A stretch of DNA of 64,000 bases, taken from positions 682,001 through 746,000 of the forward strand of contig JAAKBF010000151.1 of NCBI GenBank assembly GCA_012656075.1, in the 5' to 3' direction. The notes below the pieces were generated by a model that had not been told where the DNA came from, searched no databases, and was given only the letters and a program-made list of their open reading frames with translations. This stretch comes from Phytophthora hibernalis (Eukaryota; Oomycota; Peronosporomycetes; Peronosporales; Peronosporaceae). Positions within the stretch are counted from its first letter, which is position 1. Every line of letters starts with the position of its first letter. A program made the position numbers and the translations under genes. Below, one piece after another: positions 1 to 12,078 of this stretch.

Positions 1-835
1 GTCACAAACGAATTGAACGCCTTGTCTTCATCTCCACACCACGTCTTTAGGCACTCGTGTGCGGTGGAGATCATGCCTGCACGATAGCCAAACACCTCGT
101 TGTAGGTAGAAAATGCCTGTAGTAGGCGTATGATGCTCCGCTTGGACTGCTCGTTGACTGGCGATATCTTCACTGCAGCTGCAACGTCGTCCGTGATCAA
201 CTTGTACTGGGGGCACTCACCGCATGTGCACAAGTAGTCTTCAAGGTAGACTGGATAATAGTGATCTCTTTCAACACGCACAATGGGAGTCAAGCGTAGC
301 GGCTGCTCAGCCTGGGTCTCGCAGTTGCAACTGGCGCTCTTGCACGCGTCAGTGATACCGCAAAGCACCTCGTCAGGTGATAAGTCCGCGTTTTCCCAAT
401 CAGACTCGTCGTTGTTGAAGTATTGGTTGTAGTTTTCACTTTCAGCATCGGTGAACAATTCTGTCGTCTCGGTCGTGCAAGAATGGTTGTCGTCGTCAGC
501 TCCCCCTTGTTGTCGAGATGGCAGAACTGGTAGTCACGGTTCACTACCAACTCCTTAAAATCTTCGTCTTCAGTCTGGCAAGCAGCGTCGACAAGAACCG
601 GAGTCTTGTTCGGCTGATCCAGTGCTCCAAAGAAGGTGCCCATGAGCAGCGCTGCAATCGTCGAGAGCACAATCGCGCAGTAGCGTGAAGCGATCTCCAT
701 CCACCTCGAGGAGGCGACTATTTGGTCAGCACAAGGCTGCTTCTCAAGCTGATCCAGCAACATATCAGAGGCGGTGTAGGCCCAGCAAGAGTCCGACGTG
801 TGCGTGTACGAAGGAGTAGAAGTGGAGTTGCCCAT
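1..835 (-). CDS. TBC-domain (Rab GTPase-activating-like) protein, partial
   Basis: The ATG at 835-833 opens a protein starting MGNSTS, which fits the N-myristoylation pattern (Gly2, Ser6). A hydrophobic stretch around residues 54-75 (AIVLSTIAALLMGTFFGAL) looks like one membrane segment. After an acidic linker the frame changes at the C5 run 502-506; one more base there gives continuous reading to position 1. The last ~60 residues (ITDDV...SIIRLLQAFSTYN...FGYRAGM) match the start of a TBC domain, with its 'DV.R..P ... L..AYS.YN..VGY.QGM' pattern. TBC proteins stimulate GTP hydrolysis by Rab proteins in vesicle traffic. The gene runs off the left edge, so the arginine and glutamine fingers cannot all be checked. 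It is divergent from the large gene to the right. The TBC call is moderate; myristoylation and membrane anchoring are inference. Confidence 0.6.
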
Positions 836-1141
836 GATCGAGCAAAGTGTTGGAACCGATGTGTGTCTTGAGCTGTGCGTTCGAATTGGAAAATAAGCTC
901 CAAGTCGCACCTGACTGCCTTGTTTAGCCTCGTATGCCTTTCAGCATGATTATTTTCTTCAGGCTGTAGAACTTGTTGCATTTCGGTGATCGAAAGAACA
1001 GCAATGAAGCGAACGTTCCCTGGATACGCGTTGCTGATTGGCTGATTCACTTCAACTTGTGTGTACCACGATACTGGTACATAGCGAAGCGACACTGTAG
1101 CCATCTTGTCCTCATTGCTCAAGGTCTCCGTAAAGCTTTCC
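836..1141. promoter_or_regulatory. Divergent intergenic region between the TBC gene and the giant protein gene
   Basis: About 300 bp separate two divergent start codons, so both promoters must lie here or within 5' UTRs. I see no clear TATA box or initiator element. No other gene is supported in this stretch. Confidence 0.35.
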
Positions 1142-4100
1142 ATGACCCGCCGACTGCCACCCGATGAGCGGCCAAACCGCAATGCAGCTGATTCACCATC
1201 GCAAAGGGTCCGGGAAGTGCTTCAGGCTCTCGCTGAAGTCGTTTCCGAGGCTCAGAAGCGAGGTCTCCCACTATCAGAGGCGTACGTGCACTTCGACCAG
1301 CGCGATGAAGGAGTTGTGAGTGTAGATGACTTGATGCAAGCAGTTGTGGAGCTGCGATTGTGTCCAAGCAGTGACCTGTGGAAAGAGCAAGATGCAGAAG
1401 AGTGTGTGGTGGTTCTGTCACGTGGCAAGTCGAGGGCGTACTTCACCCGAGAAGACTTTGTCCGATTCTTTTCAGAGACAACAGCATCCCCACTGCATCG
1501 TGTGCGAAATGGCAATAAAGGACAGGATACTTATCCATCTAAAAGGCCAGAGCGTCGTGTACGGTTCGATAAGACGTCATCACAGAAGAGGACCCATCTT
1601 CAGCATCAACAAGAACAAGCCACTGCTGTTTCCCACTCGCTTGCTGACTCGCCGACGGAGAAAAAAAGCTGCGAGTGACGCTGCCGGAGTGGGCGCATGT
1701 TCGTAGTAAACGTGCATTGAAGGAATTGGATGCGAGGGTACGACCTAAATCGCAGCCTCCTTACGTTGAGCTCAACGCCAAACTTCAACTCCGACAGCTC
1801 CCTGTCCGAATCGCCTCTAGATAACCACGACGTTTTCCATGACGACGTCAATAACGAGTCCAACGAACCAGCCTTAGCAACAGTCCCACAACTTGATTTG
1901 AAAAAGAAGGCACAATCGACGAAATCAGGCGAGAATCCCAACGATTCACTCGTTTTTCGCTGTCTGAGCGATGGAAAACGTTCCAAGTGGACGGGGATAC
2001 CATAGTTTCGTACGGGATTCTTTCACATGACACGATTCGGTTGTCACCATCAAAAACAAGCAGCTCAAGTACTAGTGCATGGACTTCATCATCCCAGACA
2101 TCAGCAGAAAAAATGGCCGAGGAGGAAGCATCCGGGGCCCCGAGTACGACTGCATTCCGACTGACCGTCTTCCTCGATGTTTTCCAGCGGCTGGAGACTC
2201 TGGAAGCTTTCTTTCACCCATTGCTCGTTCACTTCCCGAGAGCAAAAATCTTGCTCTGTGGCTTCCCGACACGTTCAAAACGCAGTGTTACATGGCACAA
2301 CGCATGTTTCGCTACTGCCTACTCGAAGCTTCTTGAGCACGTCATGACTCGCTCGCGGGAGTGGCTTGTTCAGCCAAAGCTAGGCATCGGAGCTATTCCG
2401 CAGTACCTTGTAGGCTTTGGGACTGGTGGCAGCACGGCACTGCAATTGCTTGGTATGGAGCTCCCGATGCGTCAGTCGAAAGGTGATGGAGGAGGCGTGC
2501 TCGGGATGTTTGCAAGGTCGTTACGGGGTGCTGTGCTTGTCAATACGCTAGTGAGCGTCACAGATATAGAGCGCAGGACAGTGCGCTCTCTTCAGAAGCT
2601 GGTCGAAGCGAATGATAAAATTCGGCCTGGATCGTCGTCAAACGGTGGTGATGCTGTGCAGCTGAACGAAGCGCTCGCGTCCTTGCTTTTCAGTGACCAC
2701 TATCTTAGCCAAGTCGCCTCTAGCCGCTCAGCAGCTCTTGAAACCTTTTTCCATACTCGGCGTGGATTTTCCAGTCGATATCGCCCACTGCTGATAGTGT
2801 TAACGATACTGGTGGGGACAAAACCGGTCAGCTTCTCCCGGTCCTGTTGCGTGGGGCTTATAAGAACCTAGACATCGCCGCAGCTGTATCGAACCTGGCA
2901 GCAGCCGTTCCTGCACCATTTGCTCTGATTGTTGTCCACGGGTCTCAAAACGCTCTATTTACTCCTCACCAAGCGAAGTTGATCACCGGAGACAACGAGG
3001 CTTCGTTTCCCTCTGGATTCTCGCTGGCGAAAAACGTATCCGAAGCTTTGGCACTTCGAAGTGGGTCAACTTCAACAAGAAATGAAGCGAACGATGATGA
3101 TCGACACTTACATATGGCGTGGCTTAAAGGGGGCCATGAACTGCTGCAGGAACGTCCCTCATTTTTCCTCGATTTGTTCAGACAGCTTGCGATGGCCGCG
3201 GTAACACGGCCAGAACCAGTCGACTTCACCGACGAAACAGTCACAATCAAATCGGTCTCTAATGTAGACCAAAAGTACCTCTCGACTAGCCAAAGTCGGC
3301 CTAAAAGCAGTGTGACATCACCTCCTTCGCAGCAAGTATCCACTTCCAATCACAAAAGTGAAAATCAAAAGGATTCAAACCTATCTGAAGACTCAGAGAC
3401 ATCGCCGACACTACCATCGGAAGGACGTTCAGACCACAGTGAACGGGTTTCTGTGCTGTTGACAACGCGCGGTCTTCCCTGGATTCAACAAGAACTCTAC
3501 GACCGGGGAATTGAAGGTGCTGGCCGTACCGATATTATTCTTGAGCGCTATGAGCGCGTCCTAGCTGAAGAAGATCAAATTGCTCGGCGTCGTGAGCGTG
3601 ATATGCAACGAATGCAAGCAAAACACTCCGAGATTGAAGCTCAGCGCCAGGCTAAAGAAGAAGAAGCCAGGGAACGTGAACGGCGTGCAGTTGAAGCACG
3701 GCGTTCGATCCAAAAGCGAGAACGAGAGACACAACAGCGTTTCTTCGAGCAGATGGAGGCAAAAAGCTCGAGAATGTTCAACGGCTGCAGGAGAATGAAA
3801 GCATGACACTCGAAGACTTTCGATCACGAAAGGTGGAGGACCTGCTCGTTGGAGATCTAGAGCGCAGTCAGCGCAACCGAGTTATTGTACGCCAAATGGG
3901 TGAACTTGAAGCCGAACGCCAAGAACAGGCTGAACGTGATGCCCAGGTAGAGCTCAGTCACTCTGCCTCGCAGAACAAAAAGCACAACGTGAGGCGCTTA
4001 AAGCCTTCCAACGTGAATTCGAGCAGATGGAGTTAGTATCAAGTCCCGTGGAGGCTTACAAGCTGGATTCTCCAGCCGTCTACGAACAATTTGAGGACGT

Positions 4101-7100
4101 ATCCAGTGGAGCACGCGTGTTAGCCACTGATCTCGCACATTTTTATGAGATCAAGGCACTTCAGATGCGCGAATCAACCGAAAAACGTCTTGAATTGGAG
4201 GCCCTGCAACACGGTTCACTTGCCGAGAAGGAGGTACAAGTTCGCAACTTGGAGCGAGTGCAAGCCAAGGCGCAAAATACTGGAATGATCGCCAAAGCCG
4301 GCATGGGCACGGTTCGCATTGTGCCGATCACACCTGCAGAGATGCAAACGCTTGGTCAAGAGCTTGATGTTGCTCGTGACGCGCTCGAACGGATCCAAAG
4401 TGATGCAAAATTGCGTCGTAAAGATTTGGCGTGGAAAGATCAATTATTGCAGCGTTTGAGTGTGATCATCCAGCGCAACGTACGTTTTCGCGGAGAAGTT
4501 TTAGCCAAGCTGACAACTTGTGCAGATTTGGGCAACGAGCGGGTACTGTCCCTACGTGAGGATAACGAGGCTCTTGAATTCAAACGCGACGGACTCATTG
4601 AGCTTCGCGAGAAGTTACAACGACGCCAAGAAGCAGTTCAACGTGAATGTCAACGCGCTCGAGCTGCAACTACAGCCTTCTTTGATACCAATCTGCGCGT
4701 GGTAGGGGCTCTACAACGAGTCCAACGTACAGTCATTATCAAGGAGTTCGTAGCCAAAGAAGAGGCACTAGCAGTGCGTATGAAAGATCTTGACGAACAA
4801 GAAAAATCTGTGCTTCACTCGCTCAAGCGGAGCAAAACCACACTAGAGGAGGTGGCCACCCGTACATTCGTCCTGGAAGAAAGTATGCGGAATCTGCAGA
4901 GCACTAGCGACGCCACGGATCTTAGAGTAACTAGCAGCAGCGAAACCAGCCCCAGCAAAGCCAAAGTAGCAGCCAGATATCAACAACAAGACGTCGCCGA
5001 GAGTGTAAGGCAAATGAAGCATAAGGATCGATCGCCGGAGGAGAAACAATGGGTGGCTCTGGACTTCATCACAAACTTCGCTCACTACTACAAACGTGTT
5101 GCTCCGGAAGAAGTCGAAATAATTCAGAAGAATGGCGAGTACCAGCAGAAGAGCGAAAAGAAGTTGACAGGAGACCACCTCCAGCGATTGATGCAGCTCC
5201 CAGCGCGCAATTGTTTGGCCTTTGCTTTCTTTAAATCGCCTGAAGAAATGGAAGGCCACCATTTGCTGCGCAAGTACACATTTGGCGACGGTGAAGAGCA
5301 CTTTGCACAACTGGATCACGACTTCGAGGGGCCTGGTGGCGTTGCTGCTCCACGTGCCGACCTCGCTTCTAGTCTTGAAGAAATTCTCTCGACTCTTCAA
5401 CGAATTGCGGACTTGCCTCCATCGCGGGTTCGTCGGTGCTCAAGAACTAGGGCTGCACTGCTGGATGATAAAATGCCACCCTTGACACTGCTGCATGTGC
5501 CACAGACTCAAAATTTCCCGCATAAAAGCACCACGCACAGTTTTCAGCTTCCCAAGGGCACTGAAGGTGTAGCTGTGCTCTCGCTTACAGTCTCCATCGT
5601 CTTTCAGGGGCATTTCAAGTCTGTCGGGTACCAAAACGGACGTTTAGCAGCTATGCTGTACATGCTGCCTCCAATCACCGACTCAACTTCAACGCTGCAG
5701 AAATTTCAGGCTCCAATTCCAATTGGTAAGTGCTTCCACACCGGAGACCTCTCATTGTGCTCACCTCACAGTATGGGCAAGATAGTTCTCCGACACGAAC
5801 CACTCGCAATTCCACTTAGTTCGACCGCAACGTATCAAATTGTATTAGGAGCACCTGTGTTCACAGCCTACACCCTTGAGGTACGAGGACGGACAGCGCT
5901 GTTTGCAGATGAAGCCCTGCGACGTAAACGCGTTGATGCGCTAAAGAAGCAAGATCTTCTGCCTCGTAAGCAGGACGAACTGCAAAACGTATTCTTGACG
6001 ATACAACTTAGCGAACGAAAGAAGAGGTTGGCACACCGACTGGCCACTGAAGCGAAAGACCAAGCACGCGCTGCGGAGCTTGAAATGCTGCGAAACAATC
6101 AAAAACTTGAGCGCGATAACGCCGAGCCGCTTTTAAATCACGAGGAAAGACGAGATCTCCACACAGCAATTAGAGCAGCAAACGAAAGATTCACGCACTG
6201 CTGTTTCCTGTTTTCCAAGCGTGAGGAAGAAGTACGCGACATTGAACAGAGTCTGCGAGAGCTCACCAGGATACATGTCGACATCCTGGAAGACTGCGAG
6301 CAAATGGAGCATTTGCTTGCTGAGTACCGCACGAAATTGCCCCAGATTGCAGCCCTGCTGTCCGGCGAGCAAAATCAGGGGACAGGAGACGCTGCTGCTG
6401 CCAAGATCGCTAGAGAACTCAACGTCGAGTACGTCAATAAAAATGGCACGAAGTCTTCCAAGGTACGATGGGCCGAGCTATCTGCCATGAAGGCTAAGCT
6501 GCCATCAATGATGACTCCTGCCGAGCGACTGAGACGAAAGTACAAGAAGGGGCGAGACACGATGGACAAGAAGGAGCGCGAGTGGGTACTGCTTGATCGT
6601 ATCATCCACCCCCGATTGTACCGATGGGAGCAAGACAAACACGGCGGCGCAACTGATGGGGGCTATACCAATGCTCCAGGTGTAAAACTCCAACTCCATG
6701 GTGCATATCCAAAGCTTTCAAAGGATGAAGAACAACTCGCAGCCCTATCGGAAATGGAAGTTGATCGTATCATGAAAGCACCGTGGAATCTGCTGGAGCG
6801 AAAGGAAATTTTGATTCGCAAAATCCTCACGCGCTTCCGAGACGACCATGGAGGCAACGCTAAACGTATAATGAATCAAAATGGGTCATCGACAACGATG
6901 GTAGCGCTGCTGCGCGCACAAAAATCAACAGAACTGACTCGGGAGGAACGCGAGTGGCGCTTGTACGATCAACTCCTCAATCCAATGTACTACCCAGTGA
7001 ATTTCAAGCGTCTCGCGAAGGAGCTCGCAGGAGCTACAGCAGTTCCTGGGGGTCTTGAAGAAGTGTCGATTTCGGCAAAGATAACGAGAGAAGACCTCGT

Positions 7101-9092
7101 AATGGCTATCAACACTCCCGAGGAGGAGCTGTACAAGCTGCCCAGTGATCTGCTTCGTGGGCGCACCCTGTTATTAAAGTATGATCCGCAGCTCACACAC
7201 AATCTCGTCAACGCTGCGCGGGTACAACAGCAAAGTCAGGATTCACAAACAGCAACGGACGCCGTCGAAGTAGACGTTGATGCTCGGTGTCGCCTCGTGT
7301 ATCAGGAACTCCAGCGTGCGATAGCAAATACACGCAACGAATTTATGGACTCATACGTGCTGCACTCAACTTTGCAGCGCTTTCCCACCAAAGTTTTGCG
7401 CCTCGAACTCGAAAAGGACTTGGATCGCTTGCTCATTTCACAGATCAAAGAGAAGGAAGATTATGAGCTAGCCAACTTTCTCTCAAGAAAGAGGCCCCCG
7501 ACCGCAGTGGAGAACCCGTTTCTGATTCCGACAGTGATGAGGAGGCCATAATCGCTCGAGAAGTGGAAGCTCGAAGCAAGGCGAAAGACGATGCCAAGCA
7601 CGGACCGAAAGTCCGTGGCAAAGCATTGAAGTCGAAGTCTTTGCAAAAGCAGCGGCGCGAAATCAAAGATGCCCTTCAGGGCCGTAGTCTTGAAGAGCAG
7701 CGCACGATGCTGCGAGAACAGGAGCTTGGCCCCGGTGGATGCACTGCTTGCTGGACGAATCCTTGTCAGCGGAAGACATTTCTTGAGGAATCACACGTGA
7801 CCATCCAGGAGCGCATCGATATCATCCGAGAGGAACTGGAACGCGTGAAGCACTGCCCAGATTTAATGATAAGATCCACTGTCTGCATGGCTGCGGTCAA
7901 GTCTGGAAACCAAGCTATCACACTGCGCAAAAATGACTTGTTTGATGAACTAACGCTCGAGGTGAAGATCTGGGAGAAAAATTTGCGCCTGAAGGCTGTC
8001 GACGAGGAGTTACACGAGACATTTCGGTCCAAGAACGAGTTCTTCGAGACACAAGCACTGCACGGCTTTCGTCAAATACAGCACAAAGACAAAGTGCAAG
8101 TAGCACTGCAGCGCGAACATAATGTGCTGGTTGCCAATCTCACTGCACACGAAGTGGTGGAGGATGTTCTTGAGTCGATGTTAGAAGGATGGATCTTCGG
8201 CGAGCGCGAGTCCGAGCGACAAGTTCTTGGATACATTCCCAGTCTCAAGCGCGAGGGCCCGCTAACCATGCAAGATCTCCGTCGCTTCGAACAGGATCGT
8301 CGTATTCTCCAAATTCGTCAGGATATTCGCGACGAGCAACTGCAGAATGCACAGGGACTACCGTCAGACAAGTGGAAGCCGATTGAAGTCGAAGCTTTCC
8401 AGGTGAATTTAACCAAGAAAGCTGTTCAAAAGGGCTCCGAGATGGACCAGTCACTCACCGAGACGGAGAACGCGTTGAAGTTCGGCCTCTTCTGCATGAC
8501 GCTCATGTACTTCCGAGGATTATCGTTGCTGAAGAAACAGAAGGCTGTCTGGTCTGTCTCGGCTGCAAAGCAGCGAGCTGCGGCAGAACCTCTTAAGAGT
8601 GCTGAACGGCGACGCATGGACAACGAGAAGCGGAATGTGGAGTTGCGAGCCCGCAAGGCTGCGTTCTATGATGAAAAAGCTCGCATCGGTCAGGCTCGCA
8701 AGCAAAAGTTCCAAGAGCAGAAAATGTCAGCCTTCAGAAAGCGGTTGGTGGACGAAAACCGCAAGGCCACGAGAGAGCGGAAAGCAGCCGTCAACATCCA
8801 GCGCGTGTACCGTGGCCACTTGGGCAAATTTGCTGGCAAGAAGTGGATGGTGCGACGACGAGAAATTGATGCCCAACGTGCTCTGGATCATGCAGCAGCC
8901 ATTACGCTGCAGCGCGCGTATCGCGGTCGCTTGGGTCGTATTGCTGCCGAAGACAAACGCGTTGAGCTCGCCGAGTTCATCTCCCAGATCCGAGCGGAAG
9001 AGGCTATCGAGGAGGAGGAAGAGTACTGGAACAACCACAAAATCGAGCGCATGGCTCGCAAAGTCGCCGCCTTCATCAAGAAAGAGGCCTAG
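1142..9092 (+). CDS. Giant multidomain protein: EF-hand-like, alpha/beta-hydrolase-like, coiled coil, IQ motifs
   Basis: Coding potential is continuous on the plus strand over about 2,650 codons, but in a chain of frames. Changes fall at A7 1661-1667, near 1750-1822, A5 1901-1905, T5 2746-2750, A5 3761-3765, near 3950-3970 and C5 7495-7499. All but the second are fixed by one added base. The start is the ATG at 1142 (MTRRLPPDE). Order of parts: an EF-hand-like segment (1250-1480); an alpha/beta-hydrolase-like region with a GFGTGGS elbow-like motif near 2420 and a late strand ALIVVHGSQNALF near 2920; charged coiled coil (about 3540-5000); a beta-rich domain (about 5480-5900); repeated KEREWVLLD / REEREWRLYD-type segments (6560-7000); and two IQ motifs (AAVNIQRVYRG, AAITLQRAYRG, about 8780-8930), expected to bind calmodulin. 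I do not recognise a named family. The coiled-coil plus IQ layout is common in axonemal proteins; that role is inference. It converges on PRPF6, 103 bp away. Confidence 0.6.
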
Positions 9093-9195
9093 ACTTGACA
9101 AATGGACTACATGTAGACAAGGGTAAGTTGTAACAATGCATTGTTGAGTACGACGAGTCAGCTTCTTCTTCCTTACCCGAGTTGAGCACGAATCC

Positions 9196-12078
9196 CTAAG
9201 GCTGCTCAGCAAATGGCAGGGTGAGACTGACCAGCTTCACCAGCTCTTCGACTTTCTTGCGGCGGTTCCTAGTTTGCTTGGAAACACGCGTCCATTTCTC
9301 TCCGTGACGGGGCTCCGAGGTGACACAGCGCTTCAGGATCTTCTCCGCTGCTTCCTCAGAGCCATGCTTCAATTCGAAAAGGTAGTAGTGAGCCCACGCG
9401 TCTCCGAAATCCGACTCCAATTGAACAGTTCGTTCGAGCCACTTGCGTGCCTTGGAGTACTTGCGTTCCTGCCAGAAGAGTTTGGCGACGGCCAAACACA
9501 CGGACGGATCGTTGTCTTTCTTTTTGAGAGCGGTGAAGGATGCACGCTTCTGTTGCGCTCGGGGAGCGATGTCGATGGATTCTGCCAAGAGAATTCCCGA
9601 CTCTGGGCACTCTTGTAAGGCCTTGGCCATCAGCATTTCTTGTCCCTTGAGGTTGTCCCATCGAGCCTCTAGGCGGGCAGCTTCAAGCCACAGCGCATCA
9701 TTCTTCGCGTTTTTGAGGCGGGCCATTTCCAACACAGAGCGTGCCTTCGTCACACCATTCATCTTCTCCTCTAGGTGACTAGAAAGGGTCCACAACGGAA
9801 TCGACTTTGGACAGTGCTGAACACCTTCGCGATACATCTTCTTCGCTGATTCGTAGTTCGGCGGCTCCAGTGCTTCGTAAAATTGACCAGCCATCATGTA
9901 CAGCTTAGGGAAGTCCGGGTATAGTTTGATGCCTTCCAGCACGAGATCCTCTTCATCCTTACGATTTTCCGCGCACTCTCTTTCAAGTAACACAGATTTC
10001 ATCCAGACATGGGGCGATGGGGCCTGCGCACGTGCCTTGGCCAGCAGTGCCCGCGCGAGGTCGATCTCGTCATTTTCCCATTCCAGCTTCACTGCAGCCA
10101 GCCAAATAGCCTCACTGTTCGGATTGGCACTGAATGCTTGACGCAAGATCAAACGAGCGTTATCTACCGATCCGTTCGTCCACACTTCCTTGGCAGCCAT
10201 AAGCCACAAAATCTCCGCGTGGGGGCAGCATGTGACAGCTTTCTGCAAGAGTTGCTCGACAGGTTCGGAGTTTTTGCCTTCCTGGACTCGTTTCTCCAAT
10301 GCCACAGCTCGCAACCAAATCGACTTCTTTCCTGGGAAAACCTTCAGCGCAGACGCGTAGATGGCCTTTGCCGTTAATATTGCTCCACGGTTAATGCTGT
10401 TCTCGGCATCGTCCATCCACGTGCGCTTCCGGTCTTCAGGCTCAACTCCAACATCCAAGCTGGCACGAACAATTGACGCGCACGTCAATGGTGCGTCAGC
10501 CTGCTCGCACGCTTCAGCCTCCTTGAGCCACATTTCCCTGTTCATGACCACTTGGTGTTTCTGCAAGGACTTGAGTGCCAGTTGAATGATACGATCGATC
10601 ATATCCAGGTTCTTGCCTTGAGCTTCCTCCAACTTGGCAGCCGTGATCCAGATAGACGGTTCCGTCGGAATCGCAGCGCGTGCCTTGTTCAGCGTTTTCT
10701 TAGCGTTCTCATACGTTTCCAGCCGTGCCAGTGCGAGCCACAAGTCCACAGCTTGTGGGACGCATTCAACGGCACGGCCAAGTAAAATGCGCGCTCCGTC
10801 GACATCTTCCAGCTCGATGAGCGCCTTCCACAGCTTCACGGAGTTGGGGACAAACTCGAGTGCACGTCGCATCACGAGCTTTTTCAACTCGTCGTCGTTC
10901 TCGAGCTGTGCAGCTTGGAGCCACACCTTGACCGACTTGGGCACGTGGCGTACGGCCTTGGCGAGAATGGTCTTGGCGTTCTCGGGGTTCTGCAGGCGTG
11001 ACGCTTCCAGCCAGACGTCTTCCTGCGTGGGACAAGACTCGCAGCCCTGCGCAATGATCTTCCTCGCCTGGACGATCTTGCCCGCCACTTCTTCCAGTCG
11101 GGCAGCCGCGATCCATCCAGGTCCGTGCTTGGGGTTCGTCATCGTCACGGACCTGAGCAGCAGTCTGGCCTTCTTGATATCTCCAATCTCTGCATCACTC
11201 GTGAGCTTGAGACTGTTCAAGTCCGTCAAGTAGCCCTTGGGGTCCACGACCGTCTGACCCGAGATCGAGTCCGACATCTTGTCCAGCTTGTGGGACAGTT
11301 GTGCTCCTCTGGCTCCAGCCAGACCCGTCACAGAGCTCGTCATACCACTGGGTGTCTCCACTCCCGCAGGAGTGATGGTGCCACTCACACTCTGTCCTGC
11401 AGTAGCTCCTAAGACACTGTCAGGAACAGGTGCAAACATCTCGTTTCTCTTCTGCAGCGCCGTGTTGGTCTTGTACTTGAGCGAGTAGTCGCCAATGTCC
11501 GGGATCAGGTCCCACTCAGCGTCCGACATGCTCTGCAGTGAGCTCTTGAGGTCTGCGAACTGGTCGCTGATCTTGGGTCTGTCCAGTCGCGCCTTCTTGA
11601 GCTCCTGCAGCTGGCGCAGCTCTCTCCGTCGCTTGCGTCTCGAGTCCATGCGCTCGTCCACCTGCTCGTACACGTCGTCGGCCTCCTGGTCGTCCTGATC
11701 GTACGGCGTGTCCTGGAACAGACCGCGGGACGAGTAGCCCGAGAACTCGTCGTAGTTGGTCTCGCTGTAGTCGCCAAAGTCCTCGTTCTCGTCCTTCTCT
11801 CGCCCGAAGCCGCCCATGCCAGCGGTGCCGGACCCGCGTCCTGCGCCTGCTGGTCCTGATCCTGGTGTTTGTCCTGGTCCTGGTCCTGCGCCACGACCGC
11901 GTCCTGCGGGAGGTAAAAACGGCGCGTCCTGCGTCCCGTCCTGCGCCATGGGAGCACGCGCAGGACCGATGTCCGACCGCGTGGTGAAACCCACGGCGCC
12001 GCGTCCTAGGCCAGGAACATAGTTGGCCGGCGCGCCAGACGCGTACGTGTTGCGCACGCGCTGCCCCAAGCCGCTCAT
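9196..12078 (-). CDS. PRPF6: Pre-mRNA-processing factor 6 (U5 snRNP, PRP6)
   Basis: An intact, intronless 960-codon reading frame, close to the usual ~940-residue length of the family. The N-terminus has the PRP1 domain hallmarks: MSGLGQRVRNTYASGAPANYVPGLGRGAVGF, then a Gly/Pro-rich linker, then FGDYSETNYDEFSGYS and a charged helix with RRRELRQLQELKKAR. From about residue 275 to the end there are tandem HAT/TPR-like helical repeats of the type 'W..AA.LE...A..IL..A', for example VWLQAAQLEN, LWLALARLE and SIWLRAVALEK. PRP6 bridges U5 snRNP and U4/U6 in the tri-snRNP and acts in the nucleus during spliceosome assembly. The intact frame over 2.9 kb contrasts with the broken frames of its neighbours. 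It is convergent with the giant gene and divergent from the GH3 gene. Very confident. Confidence 0.97.
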   Translation of the reverse strand: MSGLGQRVRNTYASGAPANYVPGLGRGAVGFTTRSDIGPARAPMAQDGTQDAPFLPPAGRGRGAGPGPGQTPGSGPAGAGRGSGTAGMGGFGREKDENEDFGDYSETNYDEFSGYSSRGLFQDTPYDQDDQEADDVYEQVDERMDSRRKRRRELRQLQELKKARLDRPKISDQFADLKSSLQSMSDAEWDLIPDIGDYSLKYKTNTALQKRNEMFAPVPDSVLGATAGQSVSGTITPAGVETPSGMTSSVTGLAGARGAQLSHKLDKMSDSISGQTVVDPKGYLTDLNSLKLTSDAEIGDIKKARLLLRSVTMTNPKHGPGWIAAARLEEVAGKIVQARKIIAQGCESCPTQEDVWLEASRLQNPENAKTILAKAVRHVPKSVKVWLQAAQLENDDELKKLVMRRALEFVPNSVKLWKALIELEDVDGARILLGRAVECVPQAVDLWLALARLETYENAKKTLNKARAAIPTEPSIWITAAKLEEAQGKNLDMIDRIIQLALKSLQKHQVVMNREMWLKEAEACEQADAPLTCASIVRASLDVGVEPEDRKRTWMDDAENSINRGAILTAKAIYASALKVFPGKKSIWLRAVALEKRVQEGKNSEPVEQLLQKAVTCCPHAEILWLMAAKEVWTNGSVDNARLILRQAFSANPNSEAIWLAAVKLEWENDEIDLARALLAKARAQAPSPHVWMKSVLLERECAENRKDEEDLVLEGIKLYPDFPKLYMMAGQFYEALEPPNYESAKKMYREGVQHCPKSIPLWTLSSHLEEKMNGVTKARSVLEMARLKNAKNDALWLEAARLEARWDNLKGQEMLMAKALQECPESGILLAESIDIAPRAQQKRASFTALKKKDNDPSVCLAVAKLFWQERKYSKARKWLERTVQLESDFGDAWAHYYLFELKHGSEEAAEKILKRCVTSEPRHGEKWTRVSKQTRNRRKKVEELVKLVSLTLPFAEQP

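Noticed and set aside
9274..12022. Several plus-strand open frames of 67-199 codons across 9.3-12.0 kb
   Set aside because: They lie antisense to the intact PRPF6 gene and have no domain; their composition mirrors the coding strand.
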